NCBI GenBank assembly: GCA_905182155.1
Contig: CAJJAX010000019.1
Location: forward strand, 1 to 37,306
Source: an uncultured Pseudomonadales bacterium
GTDB taxonomy: Bacteria > Pseudomonadota > Gammaproteobacteria > Pseudomonadales > Azotimanducaceae
DNA: 37,306 nt
Reading direction: 5' to 3'
Shown: positions 8,725 to 16,819 of the stretch, piece by piece
Layout: each line of letters opens with the position of its first letter
Position numbering within the stretch: the stretch's first letter is position 1
The notes under the pieces: model-generated
The model's input: only the letters and a program-made list of their open reading frames with translations
Databases searched by the model: none
Told to the model about the DNA's origin: nothing
Translations under genes and position numbers: made by a program

Positions 8725-8871
8725 ATGAGAATTAAGCATATCAAGTCGTCAGATACCTGGTTGATTAGCAAAGGTCGAAAAATCCTCTATCGGGGTCGGA
8801 CGAACCCGCTCAGTTCCAGTCGTATCTTGGCTGTTGCACTCAGACGAGATGGTCTCAGGCTCTTGGGTTAG
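8725..8871 (+). CDS. Small basic protein, 48 aa, unknown function
   Basis: The ATG at 8725 is preceded by AAAGGAAGA (8711-8719), a strong Shine-Dalgarno at a normal spacing of about 8 bases, and the frame runs to TAG at 8869-8871. The product is 48 aa, beginning MRIKHIKSSDTWLISKGRK and rich in Arg/Lys (12 basic, 2 acidic residues), with no membrane segment. I do not recognise the family. The pattern of a beta-like N-terminal half (DTWLISKGRKILYRG) and a helical basic C-terminal half could suit a nucleic-acid or ribosome contact, but this is a guess. It is the only gene-like element downstream of the LexA box, 361 bases away. Confidence 0.5.
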   Translation: MRIKHIKSSDTWLISKGRKILYRGRTNPLSSSRILAVALRRDGLRLLG

Positions 8872-9026
8872 TCCTAACGTCTATTCCGCCTAGCGGACGC
8901 GGTTGGCTTGGCCCAGGCAGCCTGGTTTCAAATTAGCGCTTCCGGGGCTGATGGGCTGAATGATCAACGATCTGGTCATTCGATGGGTTGATTGGTCAAT
9001 AAGGGATGACGGCAGCGTTCATTGTT
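8872..9026. other. Spacer with a weak hairpin after the small ORF
   Basis: No gene is seen. A short hairpin CCAGG-CAG-CCTGG lies at 8913-8925 followed by TTT, a weak terminator candidate 41 bases after the 48-aa ORF. A frame beginning ATG at about 8960 (MINDLVIRWVDWS...) runs about 36 codons into the next repeat array and lacks a good ribosome site. I do not call it a gene. Confidence 0.35.
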
Positions 9027-9095
9027 TTACTTCACCGCTAAGTACTTCACCGCTAGTACTTCACCGCTAGTACTTCCCGCTAGTACTTTATCGCT
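9027..9095. repeat. Degenerate tandem repeat, 14-bp unit (array 2)
   Basis: Five units of AGTACTTCACCGCT: a first copy TTACTTCACCGCTA (ending 9040), two exact copies at 9041-9054 and 9055-9068, a copy lacking one base (AGTACTTCCCGCT, 9069-9081) and a diverged copy (AGTACTTTATCGCT, 9082-9095). There are no unique spacers between units, so this is not a CRISPR. It is followed within about 35 bases by a different array. Confidence 0.9.
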
Positions 9096-9128
9096 CGATA
9101 CAGCAGAACCCACGGGTTAAGAGCCAAG

Positions 9129-9233
9129 GGCTCGAGAACTAATGGCTTGCGATCTAATGGCTTGAGTAATAACAGCTTGAGTAATAACAGCTTGAGTAAT
9201 AACAGTTTGAGAATTAGGGTCTTGAACATTAGG
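9129..9233. repeat. Degenerate tandem repeat, 15-bp unit (array 3)
   Basis: Seven units with consensus GGCTTGAGTAATAA: GGCTCGAGAACTAAT (9129-9143), GGCTTGCGATCTAAT (9144-9158), GGCTTGAGTAATAACA (9159-9174), two exact GCTTGAGTAATAACA copies (9175-9189, 9190-9204), GTTTGAGAATTAGGG (9205-9219) and TCTTGAACATTAGG (9220-9233). The most alike copies are in the centre and the outermost are most diverged, which suggests outward ageing of a slippage-generated array. It lies about 400 bases upstream of cnoX. Confidence 0.9.
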
Positions 9234-9626
9234 CCCTTCATAAATAAGGGTGTCAGACCGCATTGCTCGAAGCTTTGGTGCTGAAAGCCTGGTTTAAGAT
9301 CTTATGTTCTGGAAGGAACAACCCCTGCTCAAAAAAATGGGGCCTCGTCTTGATTCCTTAAAACATCGATCCTTGAGGCGCCGTCCGAGTCGCACCCCGA
9401 TTTTTTGGGGCGATGCTAGAATTTGGCACAGATTATGGCGTAACTCAGGTCAAGTGTCTGTGCCGGTCGCGGTCTTTGCTAGCTCCAAAATCCTACTCGC
9501 TCTATAATGCCCGCCAAGCCTGACCAAAAGGTACGGCTCGCGAGTTTTTGTTCGCGCTGAATATATCCAAGCTTGGTTTTTAAGCGCGGCAACACTGCGC
9601 TCAAGCACCGTTTTAAGGAAAACACC
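9234..9626. other. Leader region upstream of cnoX
   Basis: No gene supported. A plus frame from 9304 to 9507 (67 codons) has no family resemblance and no ribosome site. Complementary stretches GGGGCCTC (near 9340) and GAGGCGCC (near 9375), and CACCCC/GGGGCG around 9394-9412, could fold; the second loop is ATTTTTT. A long structured 5' leader for cnoX is possible. The AAGGAAA at 9615-9621 is the cnoX ribosome site. Confidence 0.3.
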
Positions 9627-10496
9627 ATGCCCGCTAACGAGATTAATCCAGCCGACTTCGTCACCGAGATCACGGCTCAGAATTTTCAAACCGATGTGGT
9701 TGAAAAATCACAAGAAAGCCCAGTTATTTTAGAATTTTATGCCGAAGGCGCAGGCCCATCCGATGAGCTTTCTAGGCTTTTAGGTACCTTGATCCCAAGC
9801 TACCAAGGTAAATTGTTTTGGGCCCGGGTGAATGTGCAAGCCAATCAGCAATTGGTCCAGCAGTTGGGTGTTCGCGGTCTGCCAACCCTCAAAGTCGTTA
9901 AAGGGGGACAGTTGCTGGATAACCTTGAAGGTCCCCAGACCCAAGCCGCGCTCAGCGCGTTATTCGATCAGCTGACCATGAGTGAAGGCGATCAGATCAG
10001 AGCCCAAATTGCACAGTATTTAAGCGTTGGCGATCGAGACAGTGCCATGGGGATGCTCCGTGAAATGATGGCTCAAGAACCGAATAACGTTTCGTTGAAA
10101 ACAGAACTTGCCGATCTCATGATTCAAGCGAACCAAATACAAGACGCGGAAACCTTGCTTGCAAGTTTGCCAGCCGATGCCGATGGTATCGAAAAAGCCA
10201 AAAGCCGCCTGCATTTTGTTCAGCAAGTCAGCGAGTTGGGCGCGATTGACGCGCTTGAAGCCTTGGCAAAGGCCCATCCTGATGATCAATCCCATTTGTA
10301 TCACTTTGCCTGTGCGCTCGTGGCCTCGGATCAGATTGAAGCAGGGTTACAGGTTCTTTTGGACATGTTGCGGCAAGACAAGTCTTGGTCGGACGATAAG
10401 GCGCGGCACACCCTGATTCGTGTGTTCGAATTGCTTGGGAAGGGTGACCCGATGGCCTCAAGCTATCGTCGGAAGATGTTCACGCTGATGCATTGA
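9627..10496 (+). CDS. cnoX: CnoX/YbbN-type chaperedoxin lacking active-site cysteines
   Basis: 289 aa from ATG 9627, chosen because AAGGAAA lies six bases upstream; an in-frame upstream start at 9573 has none. Residues 12-115 form a thioredoxin domain (VILEFYAE, cis-Pro in GLPTL at 84-88), and residues 125-285 are TPR-like helices ending in a YRRKMFTLMH tail typical of YbbN. Where thioredoxin has WCGPC this protein has AEGAGPSD (39-46): both cysteines are missing, so it cannot do CxxC redox chemistry. E. coli CnoX itself keeps one cysteine (SxxC) and hands substrates to GroEL/DnaK under oxidative stress. A holdase role without redox activity is inferred. Confidence 0.85.
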   Translation: MPANEINPADFVTEITAQNFQTDVVEKSQESPVILEFYAEGAGPSDELSRLLGTLIPSYQGKLFWARVNVQANQQLVQQLGVRGLPTLKVVKGGQLLDNLEGPQTQAALSALFDQLTMSEGDQIRAQIAQYLSVGDRDSAMGMLREMMAQEPNNVSLKTELADLMIQANQIQDAETLLASLPADADGIEKAKSRLHFVQQVSELGAIDALEALAKAHPDDQSHLYHFACALVASDQIEAGLQVLLDMLRQDKSWSDDKARHTLIRVFELLGKGDPMASSYRRKMFTLMH

Positions 10497-10641
10497 TCAC
10501 TTTATCCAGGCCCGCCTTCTGACGCTGGCTGTTTTTAGGGGCTTGGTTTAGGCTATTGGGGGATTGCGACCAGCAGGATGGTTGGGCTGGATCGCTCAAA
10601 CGTTACCCTGTGGTTCACCGTGATCCTGACGTGGAGTCGAG

Positions 10642-12049
10642 ATGGAACTAAGCGAAATAATCCTGTGTCTGGTGGTGGGCTTTCTGATCATCAGCCAAAT
10701 TTTTTGGATTCGGCGCGGGGACCGGCGTGACGCTGCGGCCAAGGCCGAGATCAGTGGTCTTCAAGCTGTACTGAGTGCCGGTACTGATCAGAATCAAGCC
10801 CGGATGCATAAAGCTAAACGAAATTGAAAATTTGAATGCGCATTTTCAAGCGCAGAAGCTGCGCTTATCAGTCAAGGAAGATGCGCTTCAGCTCGCCTTG
10901 TTGAGCGAAGTTGAGTTAAAGACGTCTATAGGCGCGCAGGAAAAACAGCACGAAGAAAAAATCCATCTGCTAGAGCAAGCAAGGTTACAACTCGGTAATG
11001 AGTTTAAGACGCTTGCGGCAGACATCTTTGAGGCTAAGCAGAAAACGTTTAAAGAGCAAAGCCAATCCCAGCTCGATAGCGTCTTAAAACCCCTCGGTGA
11101 GAAGATTAAAGATTTTGAGAAGCGGGTTGAAGATCACTACAACAATGAAAGCAAAGAACGTTTCTCGCTGGTAAAGGAAGTGAAGAGTCTTCAAGAGCTT
11201 AATGCTCGCATCAGCAAGGATGCGATCAACCTCACCAATGCGCTGAAAGGCGAAAGTAAGACTCAGGGAACCTGGGGTGAAATTATTCTCGAGCGCGTAC
11301 TTGAAAAATCGGGGCTAGTGAAAGGTAGAGAGTATGAGATTCAGGTTAATCTAAAAACCGAAACGGGTCGTCGCTTTCAGCCCGATGTCGTTGTTCATCT
11401 ACCCGAAGAGAAGGATGTTGTGATTGACGCAAAGGTCTCTCTAACGGCCTACGAGCGATATTGCTCGACTGATGATGGTATCGAGCGGGAATTGAGCCTG
11501 AAGCAACACATCCAATCTGTGCGACAGCACATCAAAACATTAGGCGAGAAGGACTACCAGAATCTTGAAGGCGTACGCACGCTCGACTTTGTGCTCTTGT
11601 TCATACCCGTTGAGGCTGCGTTCTCACTGGCCGTGCAACACGATGGTGACTTATTTGCTTCTGCGTTTGAAAAAAATATCGTCCTTGTTGCGCCTTCCAC
11701 GCTGTTGGCGACACTGCGAACGATTCAAAATATTTGGCGATATGAGCACCAAAGCAGTAATGCTCAAGAAATTGCCACAAAGGCCGGCGGGCTGTTCGAC
11801 AAACTGGTGAGTTTCGTCACGGATCTTGAACTCGTCGGTACGCGATTGGCATCCACCCAGAATGCGTTTGATGATGCGCATAAAAAACTTTCGAGTGGCC
11901 GAGGTAATTTGATTAAGCGCGCTGAGGCGATGCGCAGTTTGGGCGCCAAAACCAGTAAAGTGATGCCAAAGCATCTCGTTGATGGTCGGCCCATGGAGTC
12001 GATCGGGCTGCTCGAATCAGATGACGACGACGAGGTCATCATCAACTGA
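10642..12049 (+). CDS. rmuC: DNA recombination protein RmuC, with a one-base frameshift near the N-terminus
   Basis: The 5' part (10642-10809) encodes an N-terminal membrane anchor (ELSEIILCLVVGFLIISQIF) followed by a charged stretch; the reading then continues in the +1 frame to 12049. Removing one A from the AAA at 10810-10812 joins them (...ARMHK-LNEIENLNA...). The joined product is about 468 aa against 475 for E. coli RmuC. The middle is coiled coil (about 60-190) and the conserved RmuC domain follows, with GTWGEIILERVLE, QPDVVVHLPE, VVIDAKVSLTAYERY and LVAPSTLLATLRTI. RmuC limits inversions at short inverted repeats; a nuclease-like fold is predicted for the family. GGAG precedes the start. 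Confidence 0.9.
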
Positions 12050-12552
12050 GGCGGCCCGATATCAGGAAAGCGATCAATCAATGATAGGTTGCTCGGTGCT
12101 TGATCGGTACAGTAGAGGTCATCTGGGTTGGGTTTGAAGTTCGCAGGCCATTGGGTCATTGGCTTTTCGATAATGGATCTTTGATTGTGGGTGCGTCAAT
12201 CAGTCTGCCTCTTCTTCGTGGCACGTCGGTCAGAGCGACTTTCCTTGAGAAAAGTACAGCAAGGGGTCAGCCGCCCCATTATTCATAGCTTGGATAGAAA
12301 GTAGTTTGGATAGAAAGTAGCTTGGATAGTAAAACAGCTTGGATAACAAAAATTGGCGAAATAAACCGGTTTGGGCAACAATTACCTAAAAGATGGCCGG
12401 GATGCGGAATCAGCCTCTGGCCGCTCAGTGCAAACTAAAACCAGGCAAGAAAGCGCCTAGGACCGGAAGCATTGTTTGCCAGAAAGATAAGCAGCAAACT
12501 AATGGGGGTCGCGTCGGCAAGTTGTTGACGTAATGGCATAAGGAAACGACGA
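12050..12552. other. 500-base spacer before the symporter operon
   Basis: No gene seen; a plus frame 12100-12288 has no ribosome site or family match. It contains tandem array 4 (12286-12351), described separately. The stretch from about 12435 to 12500 carries GCAAACTA twice (near 12430 and 12495) and GGCAAG-AAAG-CGCC, which may fold. The last bases hold AAGGAAACGACG, the ribosome site of the next gene. A promoter for the downstream operon is expected here but no clear -35/-10 or sigma-54 site was found. Confidence 0.4.
12286..12351. repeat. Degenerate tandem repeat, 16-bp unit (array 4)
   Basis: Four units of TAGCTTGGATAGAAAG: 12286-12301, 12302-12317 (one substitution, TTT for CTT), 12318-12335 (expanded to 18 bases) and 12336-12351 (AGCTTGGATAACAAAA). 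The unit resembles that of array 3 (GGCTTGAGTAATAA) in its AGCTTG-purine-rich-TA shape but is not the same sequence. Confidence 0.85.
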
Positions 12553-12888
12553 ATGAGCCAAGAAGATCAGCGGCAAGCAGAAACTGAGTCAAGCGCTGCT
12601 CGGCAACCAGACGAGCCGGTTGGGGTCTCGGACGAAGCAGGGCACGAAGCTTACTGGCGGGCCAATGTGAGAACCTTACTAAGCCTCTTGCTCGTTTGGT
12701 TCTTCGTGTCTTTTGGTTGCGGCATCCTTTGGGTCGATGCTCTCAATGAGTATAGTTTTTTTGGCTGGAAACTTGGGTTTTGGTTTTCTCAGCAAGGTGC
12801 GATTTACACCTTTGTGGTCCTAATTTTTGTTTATGTCTTTAAAATGAATGCCCTCGATCGACGATTTAACGTGGATGAGGATCGGTAA
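12553..12888 (+). CDS. DUF4212 protein, small subunit of a VC_2705-type sodium:solute symporter
   Basis: 111 aa with two membrane helices (about 41-62, TLLSLLLVWFFVSFGCG, and 80-98, GAIYTFVVLIFVYVF) separated by a conserved LNEYSFFGWKLGFWFSQQG loop, the hallmark of DUF4212. The HEAYWRANVR segment before helix 1 is also typical. The N-terminal 30 residues are acidic and polar, longer than in most homologues that I recall. It begins after AAGGAAA and its stop overlaps the symporter start by one base (TAATG), so the two are made together, as in other members of this two-gene transporter type. Confidence 0.92.
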   Translation: MSQEDQRQAETESSAARQPDEPVGVSDEAGHEAYWRANVRTLLSLLLVWFFVSFGCGILWVDALNEYSFFGWKLGFWFSQQGAIYTFVVLIFVYVFKMNALDRRFNVDEDR

Positions 12889-14648
12889 TGTCAGCCCAAG
12901 TCTTAACCTACATTTTTGTCGGGCTCACCTTTGGGCTGTATATTGCGATCGCTATTTGGAGTCGTTCAGGCTCAACCGCAGACTTTTATGTGGCCGGCGG
13001 GCATGTCCACCCACTCGCTAATGGTGCAGCAACCGCGGCGGACTGGATGTCGGCAGCTTCCTATTTGTCGATGGCTGGGATTATTGCCTTTGAGGGGGCT
13101 GATGGTGCGCGATACCTGATGGGTTGGACGGGCGGCTATGTTTTACTCGCATTATGTCTTGCGCCTTACTTGCGCAAGTTTGCAAAATTCACGGTCCCGG
13201 ATTTTGTTGGTGATCGCTATTACTCTCAGACCGCCCGGTTAGTCGCGGTGCTGTGCGTTGTGTTCATCTCGTTTACCTATATCGCTGGGCAGATGCGCGG
13301 TGTTGGCATTGTTTTTTCACGGTTTCTTGAAGTCGATATCGATTTGGGCGTTGGCATCGGGATGGGGATTGTCTTTTTTTATGCGGTTCTAGGCGGGATG
13401 AAAGGGATTACCTATACCCAGGTTGCACAATATTGCGTGTTGATTTTCGCCTATTTAGTGCCGGCGATTTATATCTCGCTGATGTTAACCAATGTTCCGC
13501 TACCCATGCTGGGTTTTGGGTCGACTTTAAATGATGGCTCGGGGATGTTTTTGCTCGATAAACTCGATGGGTTGACCCAGGAACTGGGAATGGCGGCGTT
13601 CACGGAAGGCAAAAAGTCGACGGTGGATATGTTCTTCATTACGGCCGCGCTCATGGCCGGCACCGCTGGGTTGCCCCATGTCATTGTGCGGTTCTTTACT
13701 GTGCCAAGCGTGCGAGATGCCCGAGTTTCCGCAGGTTATGCACTGATCTTTATTGCTTTGCTGTACACAACGGCGCCGGCTGTGGCCGCATTTGCCCGGC
13801 TCAATATCATCGATGCGTTGAACGAAACAGAGTATCAAGCGTTACCAGAATGGTTTAGTAAGTGGGAGGATTCCGGGCTTTTGGCCTGGGTGGATAAAAA
13901 TCAGGATGGGAAATTGCAGTATCGCGGCGGCGCCGCGCTCGAGCCGGCGAAACCAATTTTCTCCGGTGAGCGCGGCGCATCCGGTGAGCGACTCGTGTCC
14001 AACGAAGTTGGTGCGAGCGCCAATGAGCTTTATATCGACCGAGACATTATCGTGCTCGCCCACCCGGAAATTGCCCAGCTCCCCAATTGGGTTGTTGCGT
14101 TGGTTGCGGCGGGTGGTTTGGCGGCAGCGCTGTCAACGGCAGCCGGTTTACTGCTGGTCATTTCATCGGCGATTTCTCATGATTTGCTTAAAAATACCTT
14201 GGCGAGGAATTTAACCGAAACCCAAGAACTGCGATGGGCGCGGGTCTCTGCAGCCGTTGCCATTCTGATCGCGGGGTTGTTTGGTATCTATCCGCCTGGA
14301 TTTGTTGCGGAGGTCGTCGCCTTCGCGTTCGGTCTGGCGGCGGCCAGCTTCTTTCCTGTGATCCTACTCGGGATATTTTCGACCCGAATGAATAAAGAGG
14401 CCGCGATATCAGGGATGCTCAGCGGACTGATTTTAACCACGTCCTACATCAGCTATTTTAAGTTTATGGCGCCAGAGCTAAACCATGCCGAACATTGGTG
14501 GTTCGGGATCTCCCCCGAAGGCATTGGCACGTTAGGCATGCTGTTGAATTTCGCAGTTGCTCTGGTTGTGATGCGGGTGACGCCACCACCGCCCGAGTCC
14601 GTGGTCAACATGGTGCGCGCAATTCGAATTCCAAAACAGGCGTCTTAA
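12888..14648 (+). CDS. Sodium:solute symporter, VC_2705 subfamily (ActP-like)
   Basis: 586-aa SSS-family transporter with about 13 hydrophobic helices. Early family signatures are visible: STADFYVAGG, then GAATAADWMSAASYLSMAG and GWTGGYVLLAL. VPDFVGDRYYSQTARL and GLPHVIVRFFTVPSVRDARVSAG are strongly like acetate/propionate permeases of the ActP group. A soluble insert of about 75 residues (around 325-400) begins WVDKNQDGKLQ, which looks like an EF-hand calcium loop (DxNxDGxL). The substrate is not determinable; acetate, other monocarboxylates or amino-type solutes are all possible. One base separates it from the GS-family gene, implying one operon. Confidence 0.9.
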   Translation: MSAQVLTYIFVGLTFGLYIAIAIWSRSGSTADFYVAGGHVHPLANGAATAADWMSAASYLSMAGIIAFEGADGARYLMGWTGGYVLLALCLAPYLRKFAKFTVPDFVGDRYYSQTARLVAVLCVVFISFTYIAGQMRGVGIVFSRFLEVDIDLGVGIGMGIVFFYAVLGGMKGITYTQVAQYCVLIFAYLVPAIYISLMLTNVPLPMLGFGSTLNDGSGMFLLDKLDGLTQELGMAAFTEGKKSTVDMFFITAALMAGTAGLPHVIVRFFTVPSVRDARVSAGYALIFIALLYTTAPAVAAFARLNIIDALNETEYQALPEWFSKWEDSGLLAWVDKNQDGKLQYRGGAALEPAKPIFSGERGASGERLVSNEVGASANELYIDRDIIVLAHPEIAQLPNWVVALVAAGGLAAALSTAAGLLLVISSAISHDLLKNTLARNLTETQELRWARVSAAVAILIAGLFGIYPPGFVAEVVAFAFGLAAASFFPVILLGIFSTRMNKEAAISGMLSGLILTTSYISYFKFMAPELNHAEHWWFGISPEGIGTLGMLLNFAVALVVMRVTPPPPESVVNMVRAIRIPKQAS

Positions 14649-14649
14649 T

Positions 14650-16017
14650 ATGAGTCAAGGCACAAGTCTGATCGATACATACCGCGCGGAAGGGATCCGT
14701 CGGGTCAAGGTGGTCTTCACCGATATTGATGGCGTCATGCGGGGCAAATATATTAGTTTGGACAAATTCTCAGATGTTGCCGAAGGTGTGTCCGGGTTCT
14801 GTGATTGCGTTCTGGGTTGGGACGTTAATGACCAGCTTTATGACAATGCGAAGTTCACCGGCTGGCATACAGCCTTTCCTGATGCCCTGTATCGGATTGA
14901 CTTAAATACCGAGCGCCGACTAAAAGAGGAAGGGGGGATTCCGTTGTTTCTTGCGGAATTCGTCGGTGATGACGGCCCGCATCCGATCTGCCCGCGTAGC
15001 CGTCTACAAAGCGTGATTGCACAAGCCGCGGCCTTAGGTTTTCAGTCGCACATGGCGTTCGAGTATGAGTTCTTTGTTTTTAAAGAAACATCACAGTCTG
15101 CAGCCGACAAGGGCTACCGTAATCTCATCCCACTGACGCCTGGAAATTTTGGCTATTCCGCACTCAGAACCTTTACGCTCTCCGATCTGTTTAATGAGTT
15201 GATGGATTATTGTGAGGATCACGATTTGCCCTTGGAAAGTGTCCATTGTGAAACGGGCCCGGGGGTTTGGGAGGCGGCCATCGGCGTTGATGATTGTCTT
15301 AAGGCTGCTGATAAAGCGGCGCTCTTTAAGACCTTGGTGAAGGCCTTCTTTCAAAAACGGGGCATGATTGCTACGTTTATGGCGAAGTGGTCTATGGATT
15401 ATCCAGGTCAAAGTGGTCATCTCCATCAATCCTTAACCTCGAAAGACTCCGGCGTCGGGGCATTTTATGACCCAGCGGATCCGCTAATGATGAGCGAGGT
15501 GATGAAGCGTTATGTCGCGGGTGTGCAGCAGTACTTGCCAGAATTGCTCGCCGTTGTTGCGCCGACGATTAACAGCTATAGCCGTTTGGTGAAAGGTGCT
15601 TGGGCGCCGACGGCTTCAACCTGGGGGATTGAAAATAGAACCTGTGCGCTGCGGGTGATCCGAGGGTCGCAAAAGTCGCAACGAATGGAGTTTCGGGTTG
15701 GCTCAGCGGATGCAAATCCTTATTTGACGGCGGCCGCGACCTTGGGCGCTGGGCTTTTGGGTATAGAGTCAGCGCTTTTGCTCGATGATCCGCTGTCGGG
15801 TAATGCCTATGATGCGCAAGATGCGCTGCCCGCATCGCAACAGTTTTCGAGTAACCTTTTAGACGCGACCCGAAAATTTGCAACCTCGAATGCGGCGGCC
15901 ACAATTTTTGGTTCGGCATTCCAAGCCCATTTTGCGGCGAGTCGAGCGTGGGAAGTCAGAGAGTACGAGCGGCATGTCAATGACTGGCAGTTGGCTCGAT
16001 ATTTCGAAATTATTTAA
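14650..16017 (+). CDS. Glutamine synthetase-family gamma-glutamyl ligase
   Basis: 455 aa, the size of PuuA/GlnA3-type ligases. N-terminal beta-grasp domain (RRVKVVFTDIDGVMRGKYI, 17-35), then the catalytic barrel: FEYEFFVF (137-144), ESVHCETGPGVWEAA (196-210), SGHLHQSL (255-262), NSYSRLVKGAWAP (308-320), WGIENRTCALRV (325-336) and EFRVGSADANPYLT (347-360). The metal-binding Glu and His residues and ATP-site residues appear intact. Such proteins join glutamate to an amine (polyamines, methylamine, ethanolamine, others) or make glutamine. The C-terminal Tyr adenylylation motif of housekeeping GlnA is not seen. Placement between a symporter and an amidotransferase suggests uptake and gamma-glutamylation of an amine, an inference. 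Confidence 0.88.
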   Translation: MSQGTSLIDTYRAEGIRRVKVVFTDIDGVMRGKYISLDKFSDVAEGVSGFCDCVLGWDVNDQLYDNAKFTGWHTAFPDALYRIDLNTERRLKEEGGIPLFLAEFVGDDGPHPICPRSRLQSVIAQAAALGFQSHMAFEYEFFVFKETSQSAADKGYRNLIPLTPGNFGYSALRTFTLSDLFNELMDYCEDHDLPLESVHCETGPGVWEAAIGVDDCLKAADKAALFKTLVKAFFQKRGMIATFMAKWSMDYPGQSGHLHQSLTSKDSGVGAFYDPADPLMMSEVMKRYVAGVQQYLPELLAVVAPTINSYSRLVKGAWAPTASTWGIENRTCALRVIRGSQKSQRMEFRVGSADANPYLTAAATLGAGLLGIESALLLDDPLSGNAYDAQDALPASQQFSSNLLDATRKFATSNAAATIFGSAFQAHFAASRAWEVREYERHVNDWQLARYFEII

Positions 16018-16049
16018 GCGAGCAAAAAAAACGCGATCAGGAGGCTGGT

Positions 16050-16763
16050 GTGACGGTTGTTGGAATTTTAAAGGCCGATAGTGTGCTCGATGACTTAAAA
16101 CCCACGCACGGAGATTACTCCGATATGTTCACGCGCATTTTAAGTGCGAGCGCGCGGCCGTGTGAGGTTAAAGTTTATGATGTCGAACATTTCGAGTATC
16201 CGTCAGATCTCGATGCCTGCGATGGCTATCTGATTACGGGCAGCAAGCGTAGTGTGTATGAAGAGGCGCCTTGGATTCAACGGCTTGGGGACTTTGTTCA
16301 GACTCTGCATCAAGCCAAGAAGAAGCTCGTGGGTATTTGTTTTGGGCATCAACTGGTCGCGCACGTCCTCGGCGGCAAAACCGAAAAGAGCGATCGGGGT
16401 TGGGGCGTGGGTCGCCACGAAACCCAATTATTGGTTGATTTAAATTCGGACGCGATCGCGGGGACGCAATTTTCCTTGCTCTCAAGCCATCAAGATCAAG
16501 TGTCTCAATTGCCCGAGTCTGCCAGGGTTCTGGCCCAGAGCGATTTTTGCCCGATTGCGGGGATGTTGATCGATCAGCATATTTTAACCTTGCAAGGCCA
16601 TCCAGAGTTTGACACGGCTTATGCCCACGCCTTACTACAGATTCGCCGTGCGGCTGTGGGCGAAGCGAACTATGAAGCGGCCACAGCATCGATGTTGCAG
16701 TCGCCAGATCAAGCACGGGTAGCGGATTGGATCCTGAGGTTTATAGAAGGCGACGCAGCTTAA
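16050..16763 (+). CDS. Class I glutamine amidotransferase-like protein (GuaA N-domain-like)
   Basis: 237 aa starting at GTG 16050, fixed by a perfect AGGAGG at 16039-16044 with 5-base spacing. It has the class I GATase triad: Cys97 in GICFGHQL, His184 and Glu186 in LQGHPEF. Other family marks: YLITGSKRSVYE (oxyanion region) and LSSHQDQV. There is no synthetase domain, so it is a stand-alone hydrolase or amidotransferase. Next to a GS-family ligase it could hydrolyse a gamma-glutamyl intermediate, as PuuD does in putrescine degradation; PuuD is a different subfamily, so this role is only a suggestion. It follows the ligase by 32 bases. Confidence 0.88.
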   Translation: MTVVGILKADSVLDDLKPTHGDYSDMFTRILSASARPCEVKVYDVEHFEYPSDLDACDGYLITGSKRSVYEEAPWIQRLGDFVQTLHQAKKKLVGICFGHQLVAHVLGGKTEKSDRGWGVGRHETQLLVDLNSDAIAGTQFSLLSSHQDQVSQLPESARVLAQSDFCPIAGMLIDQHILTLQGHPEFDTAYAHALLQIRRAAVGEANYEAATASMLQSPDQARVADWILRFIEGDAA

Positions 16764-16819
16764 TCTTTAGGGTAATTCAGACATATTGCCGATGAGCATT
16801 TTAAGGTAAGATTCTCGAC

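Noticed and set aside
9027..9233. CRISPR array
   Set aside because: Units are only 14-15 bp, adjacent, diverged and without spacers; no cas genes.
9304..9507. A 67-codon plus-strand frame upstream of cnoX
   Set aside because: No ribosome site, no family resemblance, and Arg/Trp-rich with no coding signal.
12100..12288. A 62-codon plus-strand frame between rmuC and DUF4212
   Set aside because: No ribosome site and no family resemblance; it runs up to tandem array 4.
12418..12431. A sigma-54-like TGG...GC element upstream of DUF4212
   Set aside because: The GG and GC are separated by 9 bases where sigma-54 promoters have 10; the -24/-12 match is otherwise poor.
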